A stretch of 64,000 bases of DNA from Mycolicibacterium flavescens (GTDB taxonomy: Bacteria; Actinomycetota; Actinomycetes; Mycobacteriales; Mycobacteriaceae), in the NCBI RefSeq assembly GCF_001722335.1, contig NZ_MIHA01000018.1, forward strand, positions 62,001 through 126,000, given 5' to 3'. The notes under the pieces are model-generated. The model saw only the letters and a program-made list of their open reading frames with translations, ran no database searches and was not told where the DNA came from. Positions 33,719 through 41,797 of this stretch are shown piece after piece (the stretch's first letter is position 1; every line of letters starts with the position of its first letter). The position numbers and the translations under genes were made by a program.

Positions 33719-34516
33719 CTACTTGGCGCGCGCCTTGGCCACTGCCTCGCGGTGCTCGACCGAGCCCATGCTGTCCAGCTCACCGGTCAGCGCCGACTCG
33801 AACGCTCCCGCCAGCTGCGGGCGCAGGTACTCGTTGAGCGCGGTCTTGGTCCGCTGCAGCGCGGCCGGCGGCACCGTCGACAGGCGGTGCGCCAGGGCCA
33901 TCGCCTCGGCCATCAGCTGATCACCGTCGACCACCCGGCTGGCCAACCCGAACTCGACGGCCTTCTCCGCGGGGATCCGCGAGCCCAGGAACAGGTACTC
34001 CTTGGCCCGCGACAGCCCGATCAGCGCGGGCCACACCATGCCGCCGTCACCGGGTACCAGGCCCATCCGCAGATGCGGGTCGGCCAGGAAACTGCCGTCG
34101 GCCATCAGCACCAGGTCGCACAGCAGTGCGATGCTGCAGCCCAACCCGACCGCCGGACCGTTGACCGCCGCGATCACCGGCAGCGGGCAGTTGACCATGC
34201 CGCGGATGATGGAGCGGCCCTCGTCGATGGTCTCGGCGCGCATCGCCTCGTCGTCGATGTTCTCCTGCATGTAGCCGAAGTCGCCGCCCGCGCTGAATGC
34301 CTTGCCGCTGCCGGTGACGACGACCGCGCGGGCATCGGGATCGGCGCCGAGGTGCTCCCACACCCGCGCCATGGCCTGATGCATCGGCCGGTTGGCGCCG
34401 TTGAGGTCGTCGGGGCGATTCAGCGTCACCACCCGCACCGGCCCGTCGGCGGTCACCACCACCTCGCGGTCAAACCCGTACAGCGTTTCGACTTCTTCCA
34501 TGCCGCCTTCTTCCAT
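33719..34516 (-). CDS. Enoyl-CoA hydratase/isomerase
   Basis: A crotonase-family protein of up to 265 residues. Motifs are 'FSAGGDFGYMQEN' (oxyanion strand), 'NGPAVGLGCSIALLCDLVLM' and 'LRMGLVPGDGGMVWPALIG'. A second ATG at 34501 (giving 260 residues) has a better purine-rich ribosome site than the ATG at 34516. It is divergent from the acyl-CoA synthetase across site E and convergent with the DUF559 gene. Confidence 0.9.
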   Translation of the reverse strand: MEEGGMEEVETLYGFDREVVVTADGPVRVVTLNRPDDLNGANRPMHQAMARVWEHLGADPDARAVVVTGSGKAFSAGGDFGYMQENIDDEAMRAETIDEGRSIIRGMVNCPLPVIAAVNGPAVGLGCSIALLCDLVLMADGSFLADPHLRMGLVPGDGGMVWPALIGLSRAKEYLFLGSRIPAEKAVEFGLASRVVDGDQLMAEAMALAHRLSTVPPAALQRTKTALNEYLRPQLAGAFESALTGELDSMGSVEHREAVAKARAK

Positions 34517-34542
34517 CCCGTGACCAAGTGGTGGTAATTACT

Positions 34543-34553
34543 TTACGGTGTAC
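34543..34553. promoter_or_regulatory. TTACRNTGTAA operator-like palindrome, site E
   Basis: TTACGGTGTAC, extended to TTTACGGTGTACA (34542-34554), lies in the 42-bp space between the divergent hydratase and acyl-CoA synthetase. It ends only 5 bp before the synthetase start, so the synthetase mRNA may be leaderless with a -10 element inside the palindrome. Confidence 0.5.
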
Positions 34554-34558
34554 ACGAG

Positions 34559-36136
34559 ATGGACATGACAGCCTGGCCCACCGTCGAGCCGGCCGCCGAC
34601 CTCCGCGAGTGCTACCGCGCCCGCGGCTGGTGGGACGGCACCACCCTGCCGACCCTGCTCGCCGACGCGCTCATCGCGTCGGCGACCCGGACGTTTCGCG
34701 TGCACTCGCGCACCCGCCCCTTCGACGGCACGGTCGCCGACGTCACCGCACTCGCGCGCCGCGTAGCCGGCGGTCTGGCCGCGCGCGGAATCCGACCCGG
34801 TGACCCGGTCGCATTCAGCCTGCCCAACAGCGCCGAGGCCGCGGCCGTCTTCTACGGGCTGGCGCTGCTCGGCACGACGCTGGTCCCGATCGGCCACACC
34901 GCCGGATCGCGCGACCTCGCCCACTCGCTGCGGGAATCGCGAGCCAGGGCCCTGATCGTCGCCAACCACCGCGACCGGCCGTTCGACTTCGACACGCTGC
35001 CGCGGCTCGAACTCGTCGTGGCGGTCGGTGACGCGCCTCGCCCCGCCACCACGCTGGGCTTCGACGAACTGGACGGCCTGCTGACCGAACCCGCGGCCGT
35101 CGACCCCGCGCAGGTCGCGGTCATCGGCTGGACGTCGGGTACCACCGGTGCACCGAAGGGCGTTCTGCAGACCCACCGCGCGCTGTGCACCGAAACCCGC
35201 ATGCACATGGCGCCGATGATGGCTGCGCGCACCCGCCCGCTGGCCAGCACGTCGCCGATCGCGCACGTCACCGGGATGCTGGTGTCGGTGCTGGTGCCCC
35301 CGCTGCTCGGCCAGCAGATCCACCTGCTCGACTACTGGGACGCCACCGAGGTGCTCGATCTGATGACCGCACAAGGACTTTCGGCCGGTACCGGGGCGCC
35401 GCTGTTCCTCACCTCGCTGCTCGACCACCCCGACTGCACGCCGCGCCACCACCAGCTCATCGAGATGAGTTCGCTCGGTGGCGCTGCCGTGCCCGCCGAA
35501 CTCATCCGGCGCGCGGACGCCGTCGGCGTGACCGCGATGCGCGGATACGGCTGCACCGAGCAGCCGAGCATCGCGCTGGGCTCACGTGACGACCCCGCCG
35601 ACAAGCGGGCACACACCGACGGCCGCCTGTGTGCCGGCGTCGAGGTCAGGATCGGCGACGACGGTGAGATTCTCAGCCGAGGGCCCGATTTGTTCTGCGG
35701 CTACACCGATCCCACGCTCAACGACGACGCGTTCGTCGACGGCTGGTACCGCACCGGCGACATCGGCAGACTCGACGACGACGGGTACCTGACCGTCGTC
35801 GACCGCAAGAAGGACATCGTGATCCGCGCCGGGATGAACATCAGCCCCGCCGAGGTGGAGGCGGCCATGACCTCGATGCCCGACGTGGCCGACGTCGCGG
35901 TCATCGCGGTACCCGACCCCCGGACCGGGGAGCGGGCGTGTGCGTACATCCGTCCCGCGCCGGGGCGCGAGGTGCCGACAGTCGAGCAGGTCGGCCACCA
36001 CCTCAGTGCCGTCGGGCTCGCGAAATACAAATGGCCCGAGGAGATTCGCAGCCAGACCGACGACTTCCCCAGAACCCCGGCGGGCAAAGTCCGCAAGACC
36101 GAACTGCGTGCCGCGTGGGCGGCCGCCGAATGCTAG
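34559..36136 (+). CDS. AMP-dependent acyl-CoA synthetase/ligase
   Basis: A 525-residue ANL-superfamily enzyme that would make an acyl-CoA from a carboxylic acid through an acyl-adenylate. The P-loop-like motif is 'WTSGTTGAPKGV' (about residue 190), 'GYGCTEQPS' follows, then 'YRTGDIGRLDDDGYLTVVDRKKDIV' and the catalytic Lys in 'RTPAGKVRK' near the C-terminus. An alternative ATG is two codons later. It heads a plus-strand operon to 40087. It is similar in style to the synthetase at 44580 (both contain GCTE and start with 'RxRxYRxxGWW/Y'). Confidence 0.93.
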   Translation: MDMTAWPTVEPAADLRECYRARGWWDGTTLPTLLADALIASATRTFRVHSRTRPFDGTVADVTALARRVAGGLAARGIRPGDPVAFSLPNSAEAAAVFYGLALLGTTLVPIGHTAGSRDLAHSLRESRARALIVANHRDRPFDFDTLPRLELVVAVGDAPRPATTLGFDELDGLLTEPAAVDPAQVAVIGWTSGTTGAPKGVLQTHRALCTETRMHMAPMMAARTRPLASTSPIAHVTGMLVSVLVPPLLGQQIHLLDYWDATEVLDLMTAQGLSAGTGAPLFLTSLLDHPDCTPRHHQLIEMSSLGGAAVPAELIRRADAVGVTAMRGYGCTEQPSIALGSRDDPADKRAHTDGRLCAGVEVRIGDDGEILSRGPDLFCGYTDPTLNDDAFVDGWYRTGDIGRLDDDGYLTVVDRKKDIVIRAGMNISPAEVEAAMTSMPDVADVAVIAVPDPRTGERACAYIRPAPGREVPTVEQVGHHLSAVGLAKYKWPEEIRSQTDDFPRTPAGKVRKTELRAAWAAAEC

Positions 36137-36146
36137 GAGAGCAACA

Positions 36147-37247
36147 GTGACCAACGGTGTCAAACCCGACCAGCGGCGACTCGACCTGCTGATCGACCGG
36201 TGCCGGCTCGAGGTGGAGGACGGCGTGCTGCCCTCGGCGCAGTTCTCGCTGCACGTCGACGGCCAGGAGTACGTCAACGAGACCATCGGCGACGCGACTC
36301 CGTCCACCCGCTACGTGCTGCAGTCCACCGGGCGCAGCGTCGTCGCAGGTGTGCTGTGGAAGCTGATCTCCGACGGTCTGCTCGACATCTCCCGCACCGT
36401 GGCGTCCTACATCCCCGAATTCGGCACCAACGGCAAGGAATCCGTCACCGTCGAACAGGTCGTCACCCACGTCGGGGGCTTCCCGCTGGCACCGCTGAAA
36501 TATCCCGACATGCTGGAACGCGAGGAACGGCTCAAGGCCTTCGCCAAGTGGCGGCTGACCTACGAGCCCGGCACCGAACTGCAGTTCCACCTGACGTCGG
36601 CGGCCTGGATCATCGCCGAACTGACCGAACGTCTGACCGGCGCACCGATCGGCGAGTACCTCACGCAGACGCTGACCGGACCGCTCGGACTGAACTCCAT
36701 CGAGATCGGCCCGCCGGTGGACCGTCAGCACGACGTGGCGAAGTTCGTGCGCACCGACGACGGCGGCGACGACGACGTCTACGCCTGGGGGCCCTGGTAT
36801 CTCGGGAAGCCGGAGATCCTGGCCGCCGGTGAACCCAGCCACTCGATGGTGTCGACCGCCAGCGACCTCGCGGGGTGGTACCAGGCGCTGCTGACATCGG
36901 ACCTGTGGCACCGCGAGGTGGTCGAGGACGCCACCCGGATCCGGGTGACGCTGCCGGTGACCGGTGAACGCGGCGGCACACCCAGCGTGCCGGGCAATAT
37001 CGGCCTGTTCATCATGATCGTCGGCGATGACGGGATCTCACGCGGATTCCTGCCCACCGCAACGAGTCCGCGCACCTTCGGGCACGGCGGTGCGGCGTGC
37101 CAGATCGGGTTCGCCGACCCGGACACCGGGCTGTCGTTCGCGTTCCTGACCAACGGCTATCCGAGCACCGGCTACGAACAGTCGCGGGCCGGCCTGAACC
37201 GGATCATCAACATCGGCAACCTCGCCGCGGATGTGTTCCGCGCATGA
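36147..37247 (+). CDS. Beta-lactamase-fold serine hydrolase family protein, probably catalytically altered
   Basis: A 366-residue class C beta-lactamase/esterase-fold protein; the canonical SxxK motif reads Ser60-Thr-Gly-Arg63, so the catalytic Lys is replaced by Arg. The YxN-type motif region reads 'FHLTSAAW', without the Tyr. The third motif, 'FGHGGAACQIGFADPDTG', and the fold landmarks 'VTVEQVVTHVGGFP' and 'GPLGLNSIEIG' are kept. There is no signal peptide, so it is cytoplasmic. The GTG start has AGGAGA upstream. It overlaps the FadE alpha gene by 4 bases. It may bind a substrate or have a changed mechanism. Confidence 0.82.
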   Translation: MTNGVKPDQRRLDLLIDRCRLEVEDGVLPSAQFSLHVDGQEYVNETIGDATPSTRYVLQSTGRSVVAGVLWKLISDGLLDISRTVASYIPEFGTNGKESVTVEQVVTHVGGFPLAPLKYPDMLEREERLKAFAKWRLTYEPGTELQFHLTSAAWIIAELTERLTGAPIGEYLTQTLTGPLGLNSIEIGPPVDRQHDVAKFVRTDDGGDDDVYAWGPWYLGKPEILAAGEPSHSMVSTASDLAGWYQALLTSDLWHREVVEDATRIRVTLPVTGERGGTPSVPGNIGLFIMIVGDDGISRGFLPTATSPRTFGHGGAACQIGFADPDTGLSFAFLTNGYPSTGYEQSRAGLNRIINIGNLAADVFRA

Positions 37248-38401
37248 CGATCGACATCGGCGACGCCACCAAGCTGGTATCGGACTTCGACGCGGCGCTG
37301 ACCGACGCCGAAACCGACCTGGCTCACCTCCGTGACACCGACGGCGATCTCGTCGCCCAGATCGCCCGCTCCACCGAGCTGATGCGCTGGCTCTACGACG
37401 GGGACTGGATCCGCATCGGCTGGCCCGAAGCCGTCGGCGGGGTCGGCGGACCGTCGTCGCTGCGCTGCCTGATCCTCGAGCGGCTCGCTCTGCGCGGCTA
37501 CGAGATCCCGAACCACCTCTATGTTCTCGAGGTGGTCGGCCCGGCCGTCGTCAACCACGCGCCCGCGCTGGCCGCCGAACTGCTACCGGCCGCGCTGCGC
37601 GGTGACGAATTGTGGTGTCAGGGCTTCTCGGAGCCCGAGGCGGGCAGCGACCTGGCCGCGCTGCGCACCAGGGCGCGGCGCCGCGACGACGGCGCGTTCG
37701 TGCTCAACGGGCAGAAGACGTGGACGTCGTACGGCGCCCGGGCCGACCGCATGGTGATGCTGGCCCGCACCGGCACGCTCGAGGAACGTCACCGCGGCCT
37801 GACGATGCTGCTGATCGACCTCGACGCGCCGGGCGTCGAGCGCCGTCCGATCGAATTGGCCAGTGGCAAGGAGGAACTCGCCGAGGAGTTCTTCTCCGAT
37901 GTCGTCGTCGGCGCGGACCGGGCGATCGGCGAGGTGGGCAGCGGCTGGGCGGTCGCGATGGACCTGCTGCAGTACGAACGCGGCACCTACGCCTGGATGC
38001 GGATGGCGGCGGCGACCGCGCGGTTGGAGGACCTGATCGACGAGGTGCGCGCCGGCGTGCCCACCGGCGGCGAAGCCGTGATCGGCCGGGCATACCTGCG
38101 CCTGGCCGCACTGCGGGCCAGGACGTCGTCGACTTTGCGGGCACTGGCCGCCGGGGAGGTCGTCGGCGCTCAGACCAGCGTCGACAAGCTGCTGCTGTCG
38201 GCGGCCGAACAGGAGGTGTACGACGCCGCGGCGCGGCTGCGGCCCACCGAATTCCTGATCGGCGACGCCGACGCCCGGTGGCGGGAGGAATGGTGGTACT
38301 CGCGGGCCGCATCGATCTACGGCGGGGCCCGCGAGATCCAGCACAGCATCATCGCCGACCGTATCCTGAACCTGCCCAGGGAGGGCTCCCATGGACGCTG
38401 A
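37244..38401 (+). CDS. Acyl-CoA dehydrogenase, alpha subunit of a second FadE pair
   Basis: A 385-residue FadE. The FAD loop is 'GFSEPEAGSDLAAL', with Glu in place of the usual Gly. 'WTSYGARADRMVM' follows, the helix-G glutamate is in 'LQYERGTYA', and the C-terminus is 'ASIYGGAREIQHSIIADRILNLPRE'. It is coupled to the preceding gene (ATGA) and overlaps the short beta gene by 11 bases. It is a second, divergent copy of the alpha/beta arrangement at 30391-32696. Confidence 0.92.
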   Translation: MTIDIGDATKLVSDFDAALTDAETDLAHLRDTDGDLVAQIARSTELMRWLYDGDWIRIGWPEAVGGVGGPSSLRCLILERLALRGYEIPNHLYVLEVVGPAVVNHAPALAAELLPAALRGDELWCQGFSEPEAGSDLAALRTRARRRDDGAFVLNGQKTWTSYGARADRMVMLARTGTLEERHRGLTMLLIDLDAPGVERRPIELASGKEELAEEFFSDVVVGADRAIGEVGSGWAVAMDLLQYERGTYAWMRMAAATARLEDLIDEVRAGVPTGGEAVIGRAYLRLAALRARTSSTLRALAAGEVVGAQTSVDKLLLSAAEQEVYDAAARLRPTEFLIGDADARWREEWWYSRAASIYGGAREIQHSIIADRILNLPREGSHGR

Positions 38402-39287
38402 CACCCGCGACCTGCTGCGCGGTTCGCTGCGCGCGATGTTTGCCGACGACACCACCGACCTGCTCGCCGAACTCGCCGAGATGGGTTGGGCAGAAGTCGT
38501 TTCCGATGACGAAGCGGCCGCGGTGGATCTGCTGTTCACCGAACAGGGCAGGGCCGGCGCAGCCTCGGCCGCACTCGACGAGGTCATGCTCGGATCGGGC
38601 CCCGACACATCCGTCGTCGTGCACCCGCTCGCGCAGGCACGCAGCACCGTCGACGCGGGCCGACTCGACGTCGACGGGGTGGTCCTGCACACCCCGCCGG
38701 ACCGGCCGGCCGTCGTGTTGGCAAGCGGCGAAAGAGCTTTCGTCGTCGAGAACTGGTCGGCAGAACCGGTCGCGGGTTTCGCGCCGCGCTCGAGGCTGCA
38801 CCGGGTGCGCCTGAGCCTTCCCCTCGACGACCTGCAGGCACGCGACATCGATGTGCCGGCCGCCATCGCCGCGGCCCGCCGTGCACTGAGCGCAGAGCTG
38901 ATCGGCAACGCAGGTGCGATGCTCGACCTGGCCGTCGGGCACGTCACCGACCGCGTCCAGTTCGGGCGCCCCATCGGCACCTACCAGACCCCGCGGCACC
39001 GGCTCGCCGACGCCTACGCCCAGGTGGAGGCCGCCCGCGAACTGCTCGGACTCGCGTGGCGCAGCCGATCGGCGTGGGACGCGGACGTCGCCAAGGCGTA
39101 CGCGGGGTGGGCGGCCGAAACCACCGCGGCCGCGTGCATGCAGGTGTGTGGCGCGATCGGGCTGAGCTCCGAACACGCCCTCGGCGGGTACGTGGCCCGC
39201 TCACGGGTGCTCGACGCGCTCTACGGCGGCTGGCAGGACGCGATCCACGACATCGGGGAGCGACTCCTCGACGGAGCCGCGCGATGA
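38391..39287 (+). CDS. Short acyl-CoA dehydrogenase-like beta subunit
   Basis: At 298 residues this is about 75 residues shorter than a normal FadE. The N-terminal helical domain is reduced and the middle beta domain (about residues 65-145) is degenerate. The C-terminal helical domain is recognisable by 'ELIGNAGAMLDLAVGHVTDRVQFGRPIGTYQTPRHRLADAYAQVEAARELLGL'. The helix-G catalytic glutamate is absent. It overlaps its alpha partner by 11 bases, so the two are made together. It probably retains only FAD-binding and structural roles in a heteromer. Confidence 0.85.
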   Translation: MDADTRDLLRGSLRAMFADDTTDLLAELAEMGWAEVVSDDEAAAVDLLFTEQGRAGAASAALDEVMLGSGPDTSVVVHPLAQARSTVDAGRLDVDGVVLHTPPDRPAVVLASGERAFVVENWSAEPVAGFAPRSRLHRVRLSLPLDDLQARDIDVPAAIAAARRALSAELIGNAGAMLDLAVGHVTDRVQFGRPIGTYQTPRHRLADAYAQVEAARELLGLAWRSRSAWDADVAKAYAGWAAETTAAACMQVCGAIGLSSEHALGGYVARSRVLDALYGGWQDAIHDIGERLLDGAAR

Positions 39288-40087
39288 CCAAAGCAGCGCA
39301 CGCGCGGTTCGACATCCCCGAGGCCGGCATCGCGCGGCTGACGATCGACCGGCCCGACCGGTTGGGCGCCTACACGCCGCAGATGTGCGCGGAGATTCTC
39401 GACGCGGTCCGCACCGTGCGCCTCGACGACGCGATCCGAGTGCTCATCCTCACCGGCACCGGCCGCGGCTTCTGCACCGGCGGCGACGTGTCCCCCGACG
39501 CCGGTTTCGACGAACACACCCGACACCAGATCGGCCGCGCCCGCGAACTGCGGGAGGACTCGCACGCGGTGGTGGCCGCCCTGTGCAAGCTCGACAAACC
39601 GGTGCTCTGCGCGGTCAACGGCATCGCGGTCAACGGCGGGTTGGCGTTCGCACTGTGCTGCGACATCCGCATCGTGGCCGCGAGCGCCCGCCTCGGCAGC
39701 ACCAGCACCAGGACCGGTCTGCTGCCCGACGAGGGCGGCGCCTGGCTCTTCCCGCGGATCATGGGCTACGACAAGGCCTATCGGATGGTGGCGCTGTCGG
39801 AGCTCTACGACGCCCAGACCGCCCGCGAACTGGGGCTGGCCACCGAGGTGGTCGACGACGACGAACTCGAGCGCCGCACGCTCGAACTCGCGCGCAGCCT
39901 CGCGGCCGGACCGCCGCTGGCGCTGCGCGCGGTGAAGTCCATGATGCGCCGGGCCATGGAGTCGACGCTGGACGCGTCGCTCGGCGACGCGCAGCAGGCC
40001 GTGCTGTGGGTGGGTCCCAGCGCGGACGCACAGGAGGGCAAGGCCGCGTTCCTGGAGAAACGCCCGCCCAGATTTTCTGGCTCCTAG
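39284..40087 (+). CDS. Enoyl-CoA hydratase/isomerase
   Basis: A 267-residue crotonase-family protein. Motifs are 'FCTGGDVSPDAGFDE', 'NGIAVNGGLAFALCCDIRIV' and 'STRTGLLPDEGGAWLFPRIMG', with Glu in the second acid position. The C-terminus 'EKRPPRFSGS' is typical of the family. It overlaps the FadE beta gene by 4 bases and ends the operon that starts at 34559. A new promoter (site F) follows. Confidence 0.92.
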   Translation: MTKAAHARFDIPEAGIARLTIDRPDRLGAYTPQMCAEILDAVRTVRLDDAIRVLILTGTGRGFCTGGDVSPDAGFDEHTRHQIGRARELREDSHAVVAALCKLDKPVLCAVNGIAVNGGLAFALCCDIRIVAASARLGSTSTRTGLLPDEGGAWLFPRIMGYDKAYRMVALSELYDAQTARELGLATEVVDDDELERRTLELARSLAAGPPLALRAVKSMMRRAMESTLDASLGDAQQAVLWVGPSADAQEGKAAFLEKRPPRFSGS

Positions 40088-40092
40088 GGGTG

Positions 40093-40120
40093 TTGTCCGA
40101 ATAACTTGACACTGTATAGT
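40093..40120 (+). promoter_or_regulatory. SigA-like promoter overlapping operator-like site F
   Basis: TTGTCC (40093-40098) and TATAGT (40115-40120) are separated by 16 bases, a good fit to a housekeeping promoter. Overlapping the -10 is TTGACACTGTATA (40106-40118), a degenerate form of the TTACRNTGTAA palindrome. The start codon of the amidohydrolase is at 40153. Confidence 0.55.
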
Positions 40121-40152
40121 CGAGCTCAAGCGACCGAGGAAGGAGCGCGCCC

Positions 40153-41361
40153 GTGGCACTCATCGAGAACACCGTCGGTGAACTCCCGTACAAGCTGACC
40201 GACTTCGACCAGCACTCCTATGAGAGTGAGGACTGCTTCACGCGGTTCATGCCGAAGTCCAAACTGGACACCGCGGTGCGGCCGATCGTGGCGCCGTCGG
40301 GCCGTAAGGTGCTGCTGGCCAACGACCGCATCGTGACCGCGCTGGAGAACGACCTCGACCAGGCGTACGTGCCCGGTTCCCTGGTCGAGATGCTCAAGCA
40401 GCGCTCCTCGGGTGACGCGTCGGACGCCGAGCGGTTCTACGAGCCCCTTCAGCGCGAGTACCTCGACCGCGACGCACGGCTCAAACAACTCACCGAGCAG
40501 CAGATCGAGCGCTCGATCATGTACCCGGGCGGCTGGGCGCTGATGGCCGAGGAGTACCTCGACGGCATCGACCCGCTCTATGACAACCTCGAATCGTTCA
40601 ACAAGTGGATCAACGAGGACTGGGGCTTCAACTACCAGGACCGGATCTACGCGCCGGCCATGCTGTCGATGCGCGACCTCGACCGCGCCTGCGAGGAACT
40701 CGACCGCGTGCTCAATGCGGGTGCGCGGTTCATCACGCTGCCCGCCGGACCCGCCTACGGCCGCTCACCGGGCGACCCGTACTTCGACCCGTTCTGGTCG
40801 CGGATCAACGAGGCCCGCGCCGTGGTGTGCTACCACATCGCCGAGTTCCACTACCAGAGCAACGTTGCCTCGCAATGGGGTTGGGGACTGCGCCCGCCGT
40901 TCCAGTTCTCGGCGTGGCAGTGGCAGAACACCTACGGCGAGCGCCCGATCACCGACACGCTGTCGGCGCTGATCTTCGACAACGTCTTCGGTCGGTACCC
41001 GAACATCAAGGTCCTGGTCAGCGAGTTCGGCGCCGAATGGGTACCGCACTTCATCCGGCACATGGACAAGAGCCGCGGTATGGGCCGGCTCGGACCGTGG
41101 CTGGGCGGGCAGCTGACCGAACGCCCGAGCGCGATCTTCAAGCGCCATGTGCGGGTGGTGCCGTATCCGGAGGACGACACGGTCGCGCTGATCGACCGGC
41201 TCGAGACGTCGGAGACGCTGCTGATGGGATCGGACTGGCCGCACGCCGAAGGGCTGCGCGAACCGGCCGACTTCTACAACAAGGTCGAAGGACTCGACGA
41301 GAAGACCCGTCGGGACTTCCTGCGCGAGAACGGAATGAAGCTCTCCAGTGGCGTCTCCTGA
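40153..41361 (+). CDS. Amidohydrolase (amidohydrolase_2 / ACMSD-like family)
   Basis: A 402-residue TIM-barrel protein. The N-terminus has 'TDFDQHSYES', where family members carry a D-x-H-type metal motif. The mid-barrel His is in 'VCYHIAEFHY', 'VSEFGAEWVPHFIRHMD' follows, and the late metal Asp is in 'MGSDWPHAEGL'. It belongs to the same family as the gene at 6615, and both are preceded by the shared palindrome. The GTG start has AGGAG upstream. It overlaps the DUF35 gene by 14 bases. The reaction is unknown, possibly a C-C bond hydrolysis or decarboxylation. Confidence 0.88.
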   Translation: MALIENTVGELPYKLTDFDQHSYESEDCFTRFMPKSKLDTAVRPIVAPSGRKVLLANDRIVTALENDLDQAYVPGSLVEMLKQRSSGDASDAERFYEPLQREYLDRDARLKQLTEQQIERSIMYPGGWALMAEEYLDGIDPLYDNLESFNKWINEDWGFNYQDRIYAPAMLSMRDLDRACEELDRVLNAGARFITLPAGPAYGRSPGDPYFDPFWSRINEARAVVCYHIAEFHYQSNVASQWGWGLRPPFQFSAWQWQNTYGERPITDTLSALIFDNVFGRYPNIKVLVSEFGAEWVPHFIRHMDKSRGMGRLGPWLGGQLTERPSAIFKRHVRVVPYPEDDTVALIDRLETSETLLMGSDWPHAEGLREPADFYNKVEGLDEKTRRDFLRENGMKLSSGVS

Positions 41362-41797
41362 GGTCTCCGACGAGGATCTGGTGGCGCGGTTCCCCGGCGA
41401 ACCGATCACCCACGACAACGCCGCGCAGTACCGGGGCCGACTGCGCCGCGAACTGCTGATGAACCGCTGCGAGGACTGCGGCCGCTGGCACGCCCCCGCC
41501 AAACCGGTCTGCCCCGACTGCTGGTCCTGGCGGGTGTCGGCCGAACCGGTCAGCGGCGACGGTGAGATCTACCTGGCCATCTTCCTGCACCGCGGGCCCG
41601 ACGCACCCGGTGTCGACTACTCGACGCCGTATCCGGTGGTGACCGTCGAACTCGCCGAACAGGAGGGGCTGCGGTTCACCTCGACGGTGGTCGGCGCCGG
41701 CAACGACGCCATCCGGATCGGCGCACCGGTGTCGTTGACGTGGATCGACCGGGCGGGTGTCCCGCTGCCGGTCTTCGAGCTGAGGGACCCGCGATGA
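41348..41797 (+). CDS. DUF35 Zn-ribbon/OB-fold protein (thiolase partner)
   Basis: A 149-residue protein with a rubredoxin-like zinc ribbon (Cys41, Cys44, Cys55 and Cys58 in 'CEDCGRWHAPAKPVCPDC') followed by an OB-fold domain. In steroid side-chain degradation, DUF35 domains pair with thiolase-fold aldolases such as Ltp2. Here the next gene is exactly such a thiolase-like protein and overlaps by 4 bases, so a complex is likely. The GTG start lies inside the end of the amidohydrolase gene. Confidence 0.9.
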   Translation: MASPEVSDEDLVARFPGEPITHDNAAQYRGRLRRELLMNRCEDCGRWHAPAKPVCPDCWSWRVSAEPVSGDGEIYLAIFLHRGPDAPGVDYSTPYPVVTVELAEQEGLRFTSTVVGAGNDAIRIGAPVSLTWIDRAGVPLPVFELRDPR

